Source: an uncultured Clostridia bacterium
Lineage (GTDB): Bacteria; Bacillota; Clostridia; Christensenellales; Borkfalkiaceae
Assembly (NCBI GenBank): GCA_930990665.1
Contig: CAKNQN010000004.1
Span: forward strand, 57,929 to 121,928
DNA length: 64,000 nucleotides
Direction of reading: 5' to 3'
How positions within the stretch are numbered: the first letter of the stretch is position 1; every line of letters begins with the position of its first letter. The translations under genes were made by a program, and so were the position numbers. A model generated the notes under the pieces. That model made no database searches. It was given only the letters and a program-made list of their open reading frames with translations, and had not been told where the DNA came from. Shown here in pieces: positions 26,618 to 35,357 of this stretch.

Positions 26618-28876
26618 ATGAAAAGAAAAATCAGCAAAATCATTGCATCCGTGCTGGCGGCGGCCATGTTATTTGTCCTGCTTGCCGGGTGCGACCTGAT
26701 CTCCGTCGACAACGAGAGGGACATGAACCAGGTGGTGGCAGAGGTCAATATTGCGCGGGATGCCGATTCCTTGAGCGATTCGTTCAAACTTCTCGGCGCC
26801 GGAGAGCTCACTCTCTCGTCGGAAGATCTCGACAGCATCACCTCGACCGACAGCATCTATAAGCGCGACCTCATCGCGTATTTTATGAGCTACGGCTACA
26901 ATTACATTACGCAACAGAACTATACCGTGGCCCAGGCTGTGGCCGAGATCATGGATTCGCTCGTCGAACGCAAGATCTTCACGCAGTTTGCCGTCGTGTA
27001 TTACCTCAATGAGGGGAAAGTGCGCGTCGATAAAGACAACATCACCGTGAGCGGCGGTTATACCGAAGTTGCCGGCACCAACGAGCTGGTCATGGAAGGG
27101 GATCTCACCGTAGAAGGATACCTCGCCGCCATGAATGTGGAAGGCACCCCCGACGAAAAGGCGATCGAAGGGTACAAATACCTTCTGACCGATCAGGAAG
27201 TCAAATACGCGACCTACATCGTCATGTCTTCCATCAATCAGTCCATCGACTCTTACGAAAGGGAATTGATCGCGGCGGAGAGCGAAGACAGCTCTTCTAC
27301 GACCGACCGCACCACGCCGACGGGCGCCAATACCCGCGGAGACGGGTATTATCCCGCCAAGGCGGACGGTTCGCTCGATTACGATATCTATACCGGTCTC
27401 AACAATGTGAGCGCCTGCGGCGAGTATGAGAAGGTGGACGGATCCACTTCCGTCACGCGCAAACGTGCGTATCTTCGTTTTATCAATGCGCTTCGCAGCA
27501 ACTATCTGATCGGTTCGGACGAGAGCATCGCCGAGATCGCCCAGCTCGACTATTTCGACTTGGAGCTTCGTACGCAGCTCGAACAGATGCTGATCAACAA
27601 ATTGTCTTCCTCCATTTCCCTGAACATTTCTTCGGGCATCAATGCGGAAATGGCGCAGAATTATTACAATGAGCTTCTCGCTCAGCAGAAGAAGTCGGAT
27701 TTCAGCTCTTTCACGACGACGATGGACAGCATGTCGGATACTTCCTTCATTCTGTACAGCCCCGAGTATGAGACGTACGGTTTTGTCTACAACATCCTGC
27801 TCCCGTTCAATGCGAAGCAGACGCAAAGGCTGGACGAACTGAAACAGAACTTCGGTTCGACTTCATCAAAATATTACGCGGAGCGCAACGCACTTTTTGC
27901 GGGGATCGAAGCGACCGACCAGCGTTCTTCCTGGTTCAACGGCACCGAAGATTACAGCTATGAAGCGACGGAATATTACGGGGCAGGGCAGGCAAACCGC
28001 AGCAATCGACTGTTCTTTGAAGACAGCTTTACCGGCACAGATCCGGAGCTGATCGACAAATATGCAGGAAGGCTCTCCTATAACGGAACGGTCGCCGAGA
28101 AGGAAGACGGCGAGGGATACAAGCTTACGCCCAACCGCCTCACGATCGATGATTTTATCGCCGAGATGGAAGGCTATATCAATTATGTGGCTAACGACTT
28201 CAAGTCGGCCGACGCCTCCGATTATAAGAATTATATCACAAACAACGGATGGTACACGGACGGAACGTCGTGGACGGGCGTGAACGGAAATGCGTTCTTC
28301 TCCGTCACGGCGGACAAGTTCGAAAAGAGCTCCGCAACAGATCGTTCCATTTACAACCACACGATCTACTATAAAGGATCTGTGGACGGCGTGTCTTCCG
28401 TTTCCAAGGCGAACACCCTTGTGAAGGATGAGATCTCCTACAAAGCGCTTTCGGCAGTCAATGAGCTTATGTTCGCCTATACGACGGACACGGCGGCGCT
28501 GAATTCCTACTTTGGCTATTCGCTGCAGGTAGACGCTGCTTCCAGCTATGTGCCCGAATTTGAATATGCCGCACAGCAGGCGATCAAGGATGGCGCAGGC
28601 ACCTACTATGTACTCGGAACCGATTACGGCTGGCATATCATCTATGTGACGTTCACTTTTGACGGCACGGCCAATGAGACGTACGGCGGTTTCAATTCCG
28701 ATGACATGCACAAAGAAGGCACCTTCTCCTACCTGTTCTATCAGAATTTCAAGAGCAGCGCCGTGGAAAATCGTCTTTCCGACCGGAGCGAAGCCATCCT
28801 CACGAAGCTGAACAACGACTCTGTCGTGACTCTGTTCACCAAAGCGTATGAGGATATCGCGAGCATCCAGGCTTGA
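26618..28876 (+). CDS. Large SurA/PrsA-like lipoprotein, possible extracellular chaperone
   Basis: A 752-residue lipoprotein. A signal peptide ends in the lipobox LLAGC (Cys about 25). It is followed by VAEVNIARDAD and, near residues 85-130, an AYFMSYGYNYI...EIMDSLVERKI segment that resembles the SurA/PrsA N-terminal helical domain. The pth-mfd-foldase order is common in Clostridia, which supports a PrsA-like role in folding secreted proteins. I cannot see a clear parvulin isomerase domain in the long middle and C-terminal parts, and the length is about twice that of PrsA. Tyr, Ser and Asp are abundant, as in exported proteins. Function inferred from position plus the N-terminal region only. 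Confidence 0.7.
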   Translation: MKRKISKIIASVLAAAMLFVLLAGCDLISVDNERDMNQVVAEVNIARDADSLSDSFKLLGAGELTLSSEDLDSITSTDSIYKRDLIAYFMSYGYNYITQQNYTVAQAVAEIMDSLVERKIFTQFAVVYYLNEGKVRVDKDNITVSGGYTEVAGTNELVMEGDLTVEGYLAAMNVEGTPDEKAIEGYKYLLTDQEVKYATYIVMSSINQSIDSYERELIAAESEDSSSTTDRTTPTGANTRGDGYYPAKADGSLDYDIYTGLNNVSACGEYEKVDGSTSVTRKRAYLRFINALRSNYLIGSDESIAEIAQLDYFDLELRTQLEQMLINKLSSSISLNISSGINAEMAQNYYNELLAQQKKSDFSSFTTTMDSMSDTSFILYSPEYETYGFVYNILLPFNAKQTQRLDELKQNFGSTSSKYYAERNALFAGIEATDQRSSWFNGTEDYSYEATEYYGAGQANRSNRLFFEDSFTGTDPELIDKYAGRLSYNGTVAEKEDGEGYKLTPNRLTIDDFIAEMEGYINYVANDFKSADASDYKNYITNNGWYTDGTSWTGVNGNAFFSVTADKFEKSSATDRSIYNHTIYYKGSVDGVSSVSKANTLVKDEISYKALSAVNELMFAYTTDTAALNSYFGYSLQVDAASSYVPEFEYAAQQAIKDGAGTYYVLGTDYGWHIIYVTFTFDGTANETYGGFNSDDMHKEGTFSYLFYQNFKSSAVENRLSDRSEAILTKLNNDSVVTLFTKAYEDIASIQA

Positions 28877-28891
28877 TTCGAATCCAAAATC

Positions 28892-28925
28892 AAAGCCCGT
28901 CCGCAGTAAGCGGACGGGCTTTTTA
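28892..28925 (+). terminator. Intrinsic terminator after the PrsA-like gene
   Basis: A 13-base-pair stem (aaagcccgtccgc with gcggacgggcttt) and a short AGTAA loop, ending in TTTTT. Confidence 0.92.
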
Positions 28926-29082
28926 TACGATCGGAGAAAGTTGTCTTCAATTACGGGAGACCGCGCAGCCGACAAAGAAACAGTATAAAAAGGAAAAAGC
29001 TGAATAAAGACAAATAAAAGGCATGGAAAGGCAGAAAAGGAACGAAAGGGGCAGGAGAGTGCAAAAGGGTAGAAAAAGACAG

Positions 29083-29111
29083 AAAAAAAGGAGGGGGAAC
29101 CCTCCTTTTTT
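29083..29111 (-). terminator. Terminator of tRNA-Gly
   Basis: A hairpin of ggaggg with ccctcc flanked by A and T runs. On the minus strand it lies just past the tRNA-Gly 3' end. Confidence 0.75.
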
Positions 29112-29112
29112 A

Positions 29113-29187
29113 TGGAGCAGGAGACGGGAATCGAACCCGCGGGAACCAGCTTGGGAAGCTGGCGCCATACCATTAGGCGACTCCTGC
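29113..29187 (-). tRNA. tRNA-Gly (anticodon CCC)
   Basis: Minus-strand cloverleaf of 75 bases with encoded CCA: acceptor stem GCAGGAG/CTCCTGC, D arm GCCTAATGGTATGGC, anticodon stem CCAGC/GCTGG with loop TTCCCAA (anticodon CCC, codon GGG), and T arm with GGTTCGATTCC. Own promoter and terminator. Confidence 0.95.
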
Positions 29188-29207
29188 ATCGCGCGTCGTC
29201 TTTTTAT

Positions 29208-29236
29208 ATTATAACCGATTTCGGAAAATTTTGCAA
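29208..29236 (-). promoter_or_regulatory. Promoter of tRNA-Gly
   Basis: On the minus strand TTGCAA (29231-29236) and TATAAT (29208-29213) with a 17-base spacer, 20 bases before the tRNA 5' end. Confidence 0.88.
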
Positions 29237-29769
29237 TCAAATCGACCTACTAAAAGAGAAAAATGTTCGATTGTGTCCTTGAATTTTTTATCCGATATTT
29301 TAGCGTTATCAAAATTGTATCATTCGCGCTTTTCTGCCTGGTCGTTCTGAGAAGAAAGACGACAGCTGTTTCGTATAGTTTCTGTCCCACGAAAAGAGAG
29401 GGGAATAAACAATTTTGTCCCTTGCTTGCGCACGGAAAAGAGGGGCTTTCGCTTGGTATTTCCCGTTCAGGTGTCGGTAAATGTTTTTTTGTGTGTATAC
29501 GGAAAAGAGCGGTGCGTATATTTTTTATAGACGGGAGAGGCAACCGTCCCTGCCATTTTCGCCGTTGTTGTATGGAGGCATCGTAAAAACTCCGGGCTTG
29601 CCGACTTGCAGACTATGTGACGGATGTTTTGCAATTTTTTGCCGGGGGAGAGAAGCTTAAAAACAGGCTCACAGGAGAAGGGAAAGAAAACTTAAAAATT
29701 GTATTTTCAGGGGAGCATGAAGAAAGAAAGGCAGAGCAAAAGCACCTGATTCAATTTGCAGCTTTAAGA

Positions 29770-29802
29770 AAAAAAACGGGGCAGGTCATAGACCTGCTCC
29801 AT
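29770..29802 (-). terminator. Terminator of the pfs-luxS-ung-apgM operon
   Basis: A hairpin (gggcaggtc with gacctgctc) followed on the minus strand by eight T residues, 26 bases past the apgM stop codon. Confidence 0.88.
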
Positions 29803-29827
29803 TCATTTTTCAAAAAAACTGATAGGA

Positions 29828-31039
29828 TTATTCATCGAGGAGACGTTTCATGAGCTCCCAACCCTTTTCGATAAAGATGCCTGTCTGTTTCGCGCTTTCC
29901 TCGTCGTAGGAAGAGGGGCCCGAAACCTGTTTGCGGCTGTCAAAGAGCAGATAGGGTATGGGGTCGGCAACGTGCGTTCGGACAGCGATCGGCGTGGGAT
30001 GATCGGGGCAGATGAGCATGCGAAAATCTTCACCGGCCTTTCGCAATCCCTCGGTGAGCCTGGCGACAACACGGCTGTCGATCTGTTCGATCGAATAGAC
30101 CTTATGCGCGATGTCGCCCTGGTGTCCGCATTCATCGGGCGCTTCCATGTGGATATAGATAAAGTCGAGGCCGTCCTGCAGGAGTGCATGCAGCGCCGCA
30201 TCTGCCTTTCCGGCAAAGTTGGTGTCGTAATTGCCGGTCGCGCCTTCCACTTCAATCACCTTCATCCCGGCAAGGATGCCGATTCCTTTTACCAGGTCGA
30301 CGGCAGAGATCACACCGCCTCTCTTTCCGAATTTTTCCCGGAAATTCTCCAAAGCCGGCTTTGTGCCTTCTCCCCAGAACCAGGCGGAATTTGCGGGGTT
30401 CTTGCCGGCAGCTCTGCGCGCTGCATTGACGGGATGATCTTTCAGGATATCGGCCGAGCGCTTCATCATGCGAAGATACAGCTCCGCCTGCGGCCCTTGG
30501 GGCAGAAAATCTCTGATCGGCTTTCCGGTAATGTCATGCGGGGGCGTCAGGGTATGTCCGCACACGCCGCCGTGCGCCACCAGGCAGTGCCTGTAACTTA
30601 CGCCCGCATAAAGAGTGAAGTCAGAACTGTCGAATTCTTTTTTCAGGCTTTCGATGAGCTGTCTCGCCTCGGCCGTTGAAATCTCTCCCGCGCTGTAATC
30701 GAGCATGCGCCTGTCCTCGTACTTCTCTTCGTCGGAAAGGGTGACAAGATTGCAGCGCAAAGTCACGTCCGTATCCTTGAGGTCGATGCCGATCGACACC
30801 GCTTCCAGCGGAGAACGGCCGGTATAGCATTCGTGAGGGTCGTAACCCATCACGGAGAGGTTCGCTACGTCGCTTCCCGGCTTGAAACCTTCCGGTACCG
30901 TGCGGCAAAGCCCTACTTCGGCATGGGCCGCCAGAGCGTCGATATGCGGTTTTTCGGCGTATTGCAGGGGCGTCTTGCCGCCCAGGTCATCGAGCTTCCA
31001 ATCGGCCATACCGTCGCCGAGGACAACAATGTATTTCAT
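29828..31039 (-). CDS. Cofactor-independent phosphoglycerate mutase, archaeal (ApgM) type
   Basis: A 403-residue metal-dependent mutase that interconverts 3- and 2-phosphoglycerate. The alkaline-phosphatase-type start KYIVVLGDGMADW, GSDVANLSVMGYDP (catalytic serine in the SDxA context), YTGRSPLEA and the C-terminal CPDHPTPI with metal ligands are typical of the ApgM/ThrH-like iPGM branch, sometimes also called homoserine kinase-like. The length of 400 fits ApgM rather than the 510-residue GpmI. It is the last gene in a minus-strand run after ung (15-base gap). This may be the cell's glycolytic mutase or a second copy. Confidence 0.93.
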   Translation of the reverse strand: MKYIVVLGDGMADWKLDDLGGKTPLQYAEKPHIDALAAHAEVGLCRTVPEGFKPGSDVANLSVMGYDPHECYTGRSPLEAVSIGIDLKDTDVTLRCNLVTLSDEEKYEDRRMLDYSAGEISTAEARQLIESLKKEFDSSDFTLYAGVSYRHCLVAHGGVCGHTLTPPHDITGKPIRDFLPQGPQAELYLRMMKRSADILKDHPVNAARRAAGKNPANSAWFWGEGTKPALENFREKFGKRGGVISAVDLVKGIGILAGMKVIEVEGATGNYDTNFAGKADAALHALLQDGLDFIYIHMEAPDECGHQGDIAHKVYSIEQIDSRVVARLTEGLRKAGEDFRMLICPDHPTPIAVRTHVADPIPYLLFDSRKQVSGPSSYDEESAKQTGIFIEKGWELMKRLLDE

Positions 31040-31054
31040 GTAAGTACTCTCCTG

Positions 31055-31720
31055 TCAAAGCTGCCAATCGATGGGGGCAATGCCGTGGGCTTTCAGATAT
31101 TCGTTTGCTTTTGAAAAGTGCCTGCATCCGAAAAAGCCGTTATACGCGGAAAGGGGCGAGGGGTGGGCACATTCGAGAACGAGATGTTTGCTCTGGTCGA
31201 TGAGCGGCTTTTTCGAGCGCGCGTTTGCGCCCCAGAGCAAAAAGACGACATTTTCGCGGCGGTCGCTTATGATCTTGATCACGTTGTCTGTAAACCACGT
31301 CCAGCCGCAATCTTTGTGCGAATTGGCCTGGTGTGCGCGCACCGTCAGCGCTGTATTGAGCAACAGAACACCCTCTTTTGCCCATGCGGTCAGATTGCCT
31401 GTCTTCGGGATGGTACAGCCTACGTCGTCGTGCAGTTCCTTAAAAATGTTCACGAGCGACGGAGGGGGCTCCACGCCGTCCTGTACCGAAAAGCAGAGCC
31501 CGTGTGCCTGTCCTTCGTTGTGATAGGGGTCCTGTCCCAAAATGACCGCCTTCACTTTTTCGAGCGGGGTATATTTGAAACAGTTGAATATGTCGTACAT
31601 ATCGGGGTATACGATGTGGTGCGAATATTCCCGTTTCAGAAATTCCCGTATCTTTTTGTAGTTCTCGCTTTCAAACAGCGGCGCGAGCGCCTCATCCCAG
31701 CCGCCTCCCAGTTTGATCAT
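31055..31720 (-). CDS. ung: Uracil-DNA glycosylase
   Basis: A 221-residue family 1 uracil-DNA glycosylase that removes uracil from DNA in base excision repair. The water-activating motif GQDPYHNEGQAHGLCFSV, the NTALTVR segment and HPSPLSAYNGFFGCRHFS (the minor-groove loop with catalytic histidine) are all intact. Its start overlaps the luxS stop by 4 bases, so translation is coupled. Normal length. Confidence 0.97.
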   Translation of the reverse strand: MIKLGGGWDEALAPLFESENYKKIREFLKREYSHHIVYPDMYDIFNCFKYTPLEKVKAVILGQDPYHNEGQAHGLCFSVQDGVEPPPSLVNIFKELHDDVGCTIPKTGNLTAWAKEGVLLLNTALTVRAHQANSHKDCGWTWFTDNVIKIISDRRENVVFLLWGANARSKKPLIDQSKHLVLECAHPSPLSAYNGFFGCRHFSKANEYLKAHGIAPIDWQL

Positions 31721-32187
31721 ACGGACTCCTTTTTTTCCTCTTCGGCGATCATTCTTTCAGAAATGCCGTTCAGGATTTCCAGATAAGCGGCGCATTCTTT
31801 CTTTGCGCCGGCAAGATCGTGTTCGGCATAGTTGCCGCACTCGGAGCGCTCCGCACCCGGTACGCTCTCCAATTTCAGACATTTTTCGAGCGCGTCTTTC
31901 AGGAGTGCGAGCACATCTCGATACCGCAATCCCGCCGTGAGCAGGTAAAACCCTGTCCGACAGCCCATCGGGCCGAAATAGATGATCGAATCCTTTTGAG
32001 GACTGTTGCGAAGGATGGTAGCCAGCATATGTTCTATGCTGTGCAGGGCGGCATTCAGGATGTAATCGCCCGCATTGGGGCGTTTGAAGCGCAGGTCAAA
32101 AGTTTCCACTCCGTGCATCCGCATGGAAAAATAGAGCCCGGGCTGCAAGATATTGTGATCTTTCTGAAAGGAAGGAATTTTATCCAT
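31717..32187 (-). CDS. luxS: S-ribosylhomocysteine lyase LuxS
   Basis: A 156-residue metalloenzyme that splits S-ribosylhomocysteine into homocysteine and DPD, the precursor of autoinducer-2. The metal motif HSIEH (His49, Glu52, His53) and the catalytic cysteine in GPMGCRTGFYLL (Cys76) are present; a Cys in ERSECGNY fits the third zinc ligand. The frame extends far upstream through pfs, but homology begins at MDKIPSFQKDHN (ATG at 32187). It overlaps pfs by 8 bases and ung by 4. Confidence 0.96.
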   Translation of the reverse strand: MDKIPSFQKDHNILQPGLYFSMRMHGVETFDLRFKRPNAGDYILNAALHSIEHMLATILRNSPQKDSIIYFGPMGCRTGFYLLTAGLRYRDVLALLKDALEKCLKLESVPGAERSECGNYAEHDLAGAKKECAAYLEILNGISERMIAEEEKKESV

Positions 32188-32836
32188 TGTAAACCTCACG
32201 GAGAATGGCGGGAAAGGCTTCGCGAAGTGCCCCGAGCGCGATCTGCAGGTTTTCGCGGTATTCACGAACGCCTTCCTCGCCGGCATTGTCGGAGATCGCC
32301 TTGAAAATGAAGCAGGGGATGCCCGCTGCATATGCAACGTGCGCGACGGCCGCGCCTTCCATATCGCGTACGTCCGCCTGTAATGCGCCGAGCAAGGCAT
32401 TGTCGGCCGTTCCGCTGCCGAAATGGTCTGCCGTGGCGAGCGTGCCTTTTTCAAATTCGTTGCGGCCGCTTCGCACGAGAAAGTACGGGCCGCTGCATTC
32501 ATCCGGTGTTCCCACCGGCGTGCCGTTTACCTGGCTCAGGTCGATATCAAACTCCACCGCCCGTTCAATCTGAAGGACTTTTCCGATGGGGGCACGGGGG
32601 GTATGGCCGCCCGCGACCCCGAAGTTGAGGACTCTGTCAGCGTCGGAGGCGAGGGCGAGCATCGTCGCCGCGGCAGCGTTCGCTTTCCCGACCCCCGAAA
32701 GGATCAGAAGAATCTCTTTGTCGCCGCAGCGGCACTCGTAAACATTCTTTCCGCAGCGCACGACATGGCGTTCAGGCTTATATAGCGACAGAAATACATC
32801 CGCCTCTTTCTGCATTGCGGCGACCACAGCCAGCAT
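32180..32836 (-). CDS. mtnN: 5'-methylthioadenosine/S-adenosylhomocysteine nucleosidase
   Basis: A 218-residue nucleosidase (Pfs) that cleaves SAH and MTA to release adenine, upstream of LuxS in the activated methyl cycle. Family marks are the N-terminal VVAAMQKEADVF, SGVGKANAA, FGVAGG and the catalytic region VRDMEGAAVAHVA, with SDNAGEE near the C-terminus. The order pfs-luxS with overlapping reading frames makes a compact SAH detoxification and AI-2 unit, followed by ung and apgM. First gene of the run; ATG at 32836 follows GGAGGC. Confidence 0.95.
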   Translation of the reverse strand: MLAVVAAMQKEADVFLSLYKPERHVVRCGKNVYECRCGDKEILLILSGVGKANAAAATMLALASDADRVLNFGVAGGHTPRAPIGKVLQIERAVEFDIDLSQVNGTPVGTPDECSGPYFLVRSGRNEFEKGTLATADHFGSGTADNALLGALQADVRDMEGAAVAHVAYAAGIPCFIFKAISDNAGEEGVREYRENLQIALGALREAFPAILREVYNG

Positions 32837-32910
32837 GATTCAAGCCTCCCGATCGTTTTCTATTATTTTAGCAAAATGCGAAAAAATTTGCAATGATATG
32901 AATAGAAAAA

Positions 32911-32925
32911 ATTCTCTTTGAGAAT
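32911..32925 (+). promoter_or_regulatory. Palindromic operator candidate before the ferritin-like gene
   Basis: ATTCTC-TTT-GAGAAT is a perfect palindrome 25 bases before the start codon and overlaps a likely -10 region (AATAAT). It could bind a dimeric repressor; it is not a standard Fur or PerR box. Confidence 0.5.
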
Positions 32926-32950
32926 AATATCCAAAAAACAGGAGGCTGCC

Positions 32951-34198
32951 ATGAATCCCTTTGTAGAGAAATCGAAGGACATTTCAAAAACTTACAAGAA
33001 CTGGAAGACGATCAACGTCAAGCCGTATGACAAGGAGACGGTGGATCCCTACACGCGGGTGCGCATGATTCTGATGAACGGCACGGAGTTTGAGGCGATC
33101 TGGAACACGGCACGCTTTACGCGTCATTGCACTAACAACGACGTCCGGCGTGGCATGGCTCTCATCCGACGCAGCGAACAGCAGCAGCAAAAGCGCATCG
33201 CCGGGCTAAAACCGAGAAACGAGAGTATGCTCGAACACACCATCGGCTACGAACAGCTCGCCGTCGATCTTACGGCCATCCTCGCCCGCAGGGAGAAAAA
33301 CGAGTATGTCAAAAAACAGCTCGATTTTGCCCTTTTGGAGGATTTCGATCACCTGTATCGCTATGCCGATCTTCTGGAATTTGAAAAGGGCATACACGCG
33401 GAAAAACTCGTGGGCAAATACACCGAGATCATGCCGGGCAGACCCACGGTCGCGGAGGCGCGTGCGCCGGAAGATGATGTCCGGTATTATATCAACAACT
33501 ATCTCAATGATCCCGTGACAAGGCTGAACATCGCGATCATCACGGCGGCCGAGCAGCAGACGATGAACTACTACCTCAACATCGCCAACCTCTATGAAAG
33601 CGAACTCGGCCGCAAACTGTATTCGGAGATCGCGATGATCGAAGAGCAGCATGTCACCGGTTACGGGTGTCTTGCCGATCCTTCCGTGGATATGTTCGAA
33701 TGCATGGTGATGCACGAATACACCGAATGCTATCTGTATTGGTCCTGCTATAACGACGAGACGGATGAACGCATCAAACAGATCTGGCTGATGCATTTCG
33801 AAGAGGAGCTTTCCCACCTGAAATTTGCCACCAAGATGCTGGAAAAGTACAACGGCAAAGTCTGGCAGCAGCTTTTCCCCGAAGGGGGCGAATTCCCCGA
33901 ACTTCTGCACTTCTCCGAGCAGAAAGAGTATGTGCGTGACGTCCTCAAGAGCGTGCGGCTTACCGGCCGCGACGAGAGTTTCGAACCTGTCGACGACCTG
34001 CCCGATCATTTTCGGTTCTTCTCCTACAACCGTGCGGTGCAGGGCAATGTCAGGAGTCTCGCTTCGCACACCGTCATCGAAAAGACGATCAAGAAGTTCG
34101 GCCGCGATTATCGTCTCGAGGACAAGGCGCATCCCGTGCGCGCTCTGAATGACCCGAAGACGGTCAACTGCGACATCGGCCGCGTCAAAGGCGCCTGA
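32951..34198 (+). CDS. Ferritin-like di-iron family protein
   Basis: A 415-residue soluble, mostly helical protein with no signal peptide. The central and C-terminal parts have repeated acidic/histidine helix motifs typical of ferritin-like four-helix bundles: LEHTIGYEQ, EQQTMNYYL, MIEEQHVTGYG, MHEYTECYLYW and HFEEELSHLKFA, where paired E-x-x-H ligands would bind two metals. It is much longer than ferritin or rubrerythrin, with N- and C-terminal extensions lacking a rubredoxin CxxC. ATG at 32951 follows GGAGG. Own terminator follows. A role in oxygen, peroxide or metal handling is inferred from fold only. Confidence 0.72.
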   Translation: MNPFVEKSKDISKTYKNWKTINVKPYDKETVDPYTRVRMILMNGTEFEAIWNTARFTRHCTNNDVRRGMALIRRSEQQQQKRIAGLKPRNESMLEHTIGYEQLAVDLTAILARREKNEYVKKQLDFALLEDFDHLYRYADLLEFEKGIHAEKLVGKYTEIMPGRPTVAEARAPEDDVRYYINNYLNDPVTRLNIAIITAAEQQTMNYYLNIANLYESELGRKLYSEIAMIEEQHVTGYGCLADPSVDMFECMVMHEYTECYLYWSCYNDETDERIKQIWLMHFEEELSHLKFATKMLEKYNGKVWQQLFPEGGEFPELLHFSEQKEYVRDVLKSVRLTGRDESFEPVDDLPDHFRFFSYNRAVQGNVRSLASHTVIEKTIKKFGRDYRLEDKAHPVRALNDPKTVNCDIGRVKGA

Positions 34199-34230
34199 CC
34201 GGAGCCGGCAGTCATTTTTGGATAAACAGT

Positions 34231-34263
34231 AAAAAGGGACGAGAATTTTCTCGCCCTTTTTTA
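34231..34263 (+). terminator. Intrinsic terminator after the ferritin-like gene
   Basis: A hairpin of aaaaaggg.cgagaa with ttctcg.ccctttttt, containing a one-base bulge, then a T run. Confidence 0.85.
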
Positions 34264-34321
34264 ATATATCGGGGAAATATAAATCACTTTTTCACCCGTT
34301 TTCACTGCTGCCCGAAAGAGC

Positions 34322-34350
34322 TTTACAATCTTTTTTCGATGTGCTATAAT
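34322..34350 (+). promoter_or_regulatory. Promoter of the exonuclease-RsmF operon
   Basis: TTTACA at 34322-34327 and TATAAT at 34345-34350 with a 17-base spacer, 33 bases before the start codon. Confidence 0.85.
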
Positions 34351-34382
34351 TTTCTTGAATAAGTATTTACGACGGCGGCAGT

Positions 34383-35357
34383 ATGGAGTACGTTTTCTTT
34401 GATATCGAATGTGCGTGCGTTTATAAAAACGTCGCAAAGATCTGTGTGTTCGGCTACGTGGTGGCGGACGAAAATTTTCATATTCTGAAAAAAGAGGATA
34501 TCCTCATCAACCCGAACGGGAAATTTCATCTGACCGATCGCGGCGGAGAGGGGATCGTATTGCCGTACGACTATGATGATTTCAAAAAGTATCCGGATTT
34601 CAAGCATTTCTATGAACAGATCAGGGAGTTGCTGGAAGGGGAAGACAAGATGGTTTTCGGTCATGCGGCGGTGAACGATGTCCGCTACCTCAATCTGGAG
34701 ACCAAGCGCTATAAGCTTCCGTCGTTTCGTTTTCGGTTTGCCGATACGCAGGTGCTGTATATGGCGATGACGGAGACCTTCGACCGTCAGACGGGTTTGG
34801 AACCGCTTACGCACATTTTTGAGATCGATTACACGCCGCATTGTGCCGCCGACGATGCATACGCCACCATGCGCATCGCGCAGGCCATGTGCGAAAAAGA
34901 TGGTTGTACTCTTCCCGAACTTCTGCAAAAATACGGCGTCAAGGTAGGCAAGATCGAAAATTACCAATTTTCCAATTGCTCTTCCCGCCGGCGCAGTGAG
35001 TATATGCGCGAAAAGAGCCGCGAAAAGCGTGAGCGCGGGGAGCGGCGTTCCAAATTCAACGATTTTGTCTACGGCTATCGCGTAAAACCGCAATCGGACG
35101 AATTGCGCGGTAAGCGTTTCAGCTTCTCCCGATCCATCGAGGAAGACGTGCCTCTCGCTAAATCGCTCGTAAAAGAGATCGTGCGCAGGGGAGGAAAATA
35201 TTCACTGAAGCTCTCCAATTGCACAGTGTTCATCGAAAATGACGGCGACGACAGCGTGCGCAGAAATACAGCATATAAGATGTACGAGCAGGGGGAGATC
35301 AAAGAATTTTATTCTCTTTCCGATTTTCGCTCAAAATTTATGAGGGCGGAAGAATGA
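34383..35357 (+). CDS. DEDDh-type 3'-5' exonuclease
   Basis: A 324-residue protein with an RNase H-fold exonuclease domain (residues 1-175). The first acidic pair is FDIEC, the second aspartate lies in HAAVNDVRYL and the last motif HCAADDAYATM supplies His and Asp, making the DEDDh set of RNase T/DnaQ enzymes. The C-terminal half is basic (SREKRERGERRSK) and ends in a segment that resembles nucleic-acid-binding BRCT-like sequence (KSLVKEIVRRGGKYSLKLSNCTVFI), a pairing seen in some Firmicutes exonucleases. It overlaps the rRNA methyltransferase by 4 bases, which hints at an RNA or ribosome link. Confidence 0.85.
   Translation: MEYVFFDIECACVYKNVAKICVFGYVVADENFHILKKEDILINPNGKFHLTDRGGEGIVLPYDYDDFKKYPDFKHFYEQIRELLEGEDKMVFGHAAVNDVRYLNLETKRYKLPSFRFRFADTQVLYMAMTETFDRQTGLEPLTHIFEIDYTPHCAADDAYATMRIAQAMCEKDGCTLPELLQKYGVKVGKIENYQFSNCSSRRRSEYMREKSREKRERGERRSKFNDFVYGYRVKPQSDELRGKRFSFSRSIEEDVPLAKSLVKEIVRRGGKYSLKLSNCTVFIENDGDDSVRRNTAYKMYEQGEIKEFYSLSDFRSKFMRAEE

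Larger units (their letters stand above)
29188..29827. other. Intergenic stretch of about 640 bases
   Basis: Holds the tRNA-Gly promoter (29208-29236) at the left and the apgM terminator (29770-29802) at the right. The middle (29240-29765) shows no credible gene: short frames on both strands lack ribosome-binding sites, codon bias and family likeness. It may be a decayed region. No RNA family recognised. Confidence 0.5.

Noticed and set aside
29263..29586. 107-residue open frame in the 640-base gap
   Set aside because: No ribosome-binding site, no family likeness, unusual composition; an antisense frame of similar length covers the same bases.
31717..32502. 261-residue reading of the luxS frame
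   Set aside because: The first 105 codons lie inside pfs in another frame and show no LuxS homology; the true start is 32187.
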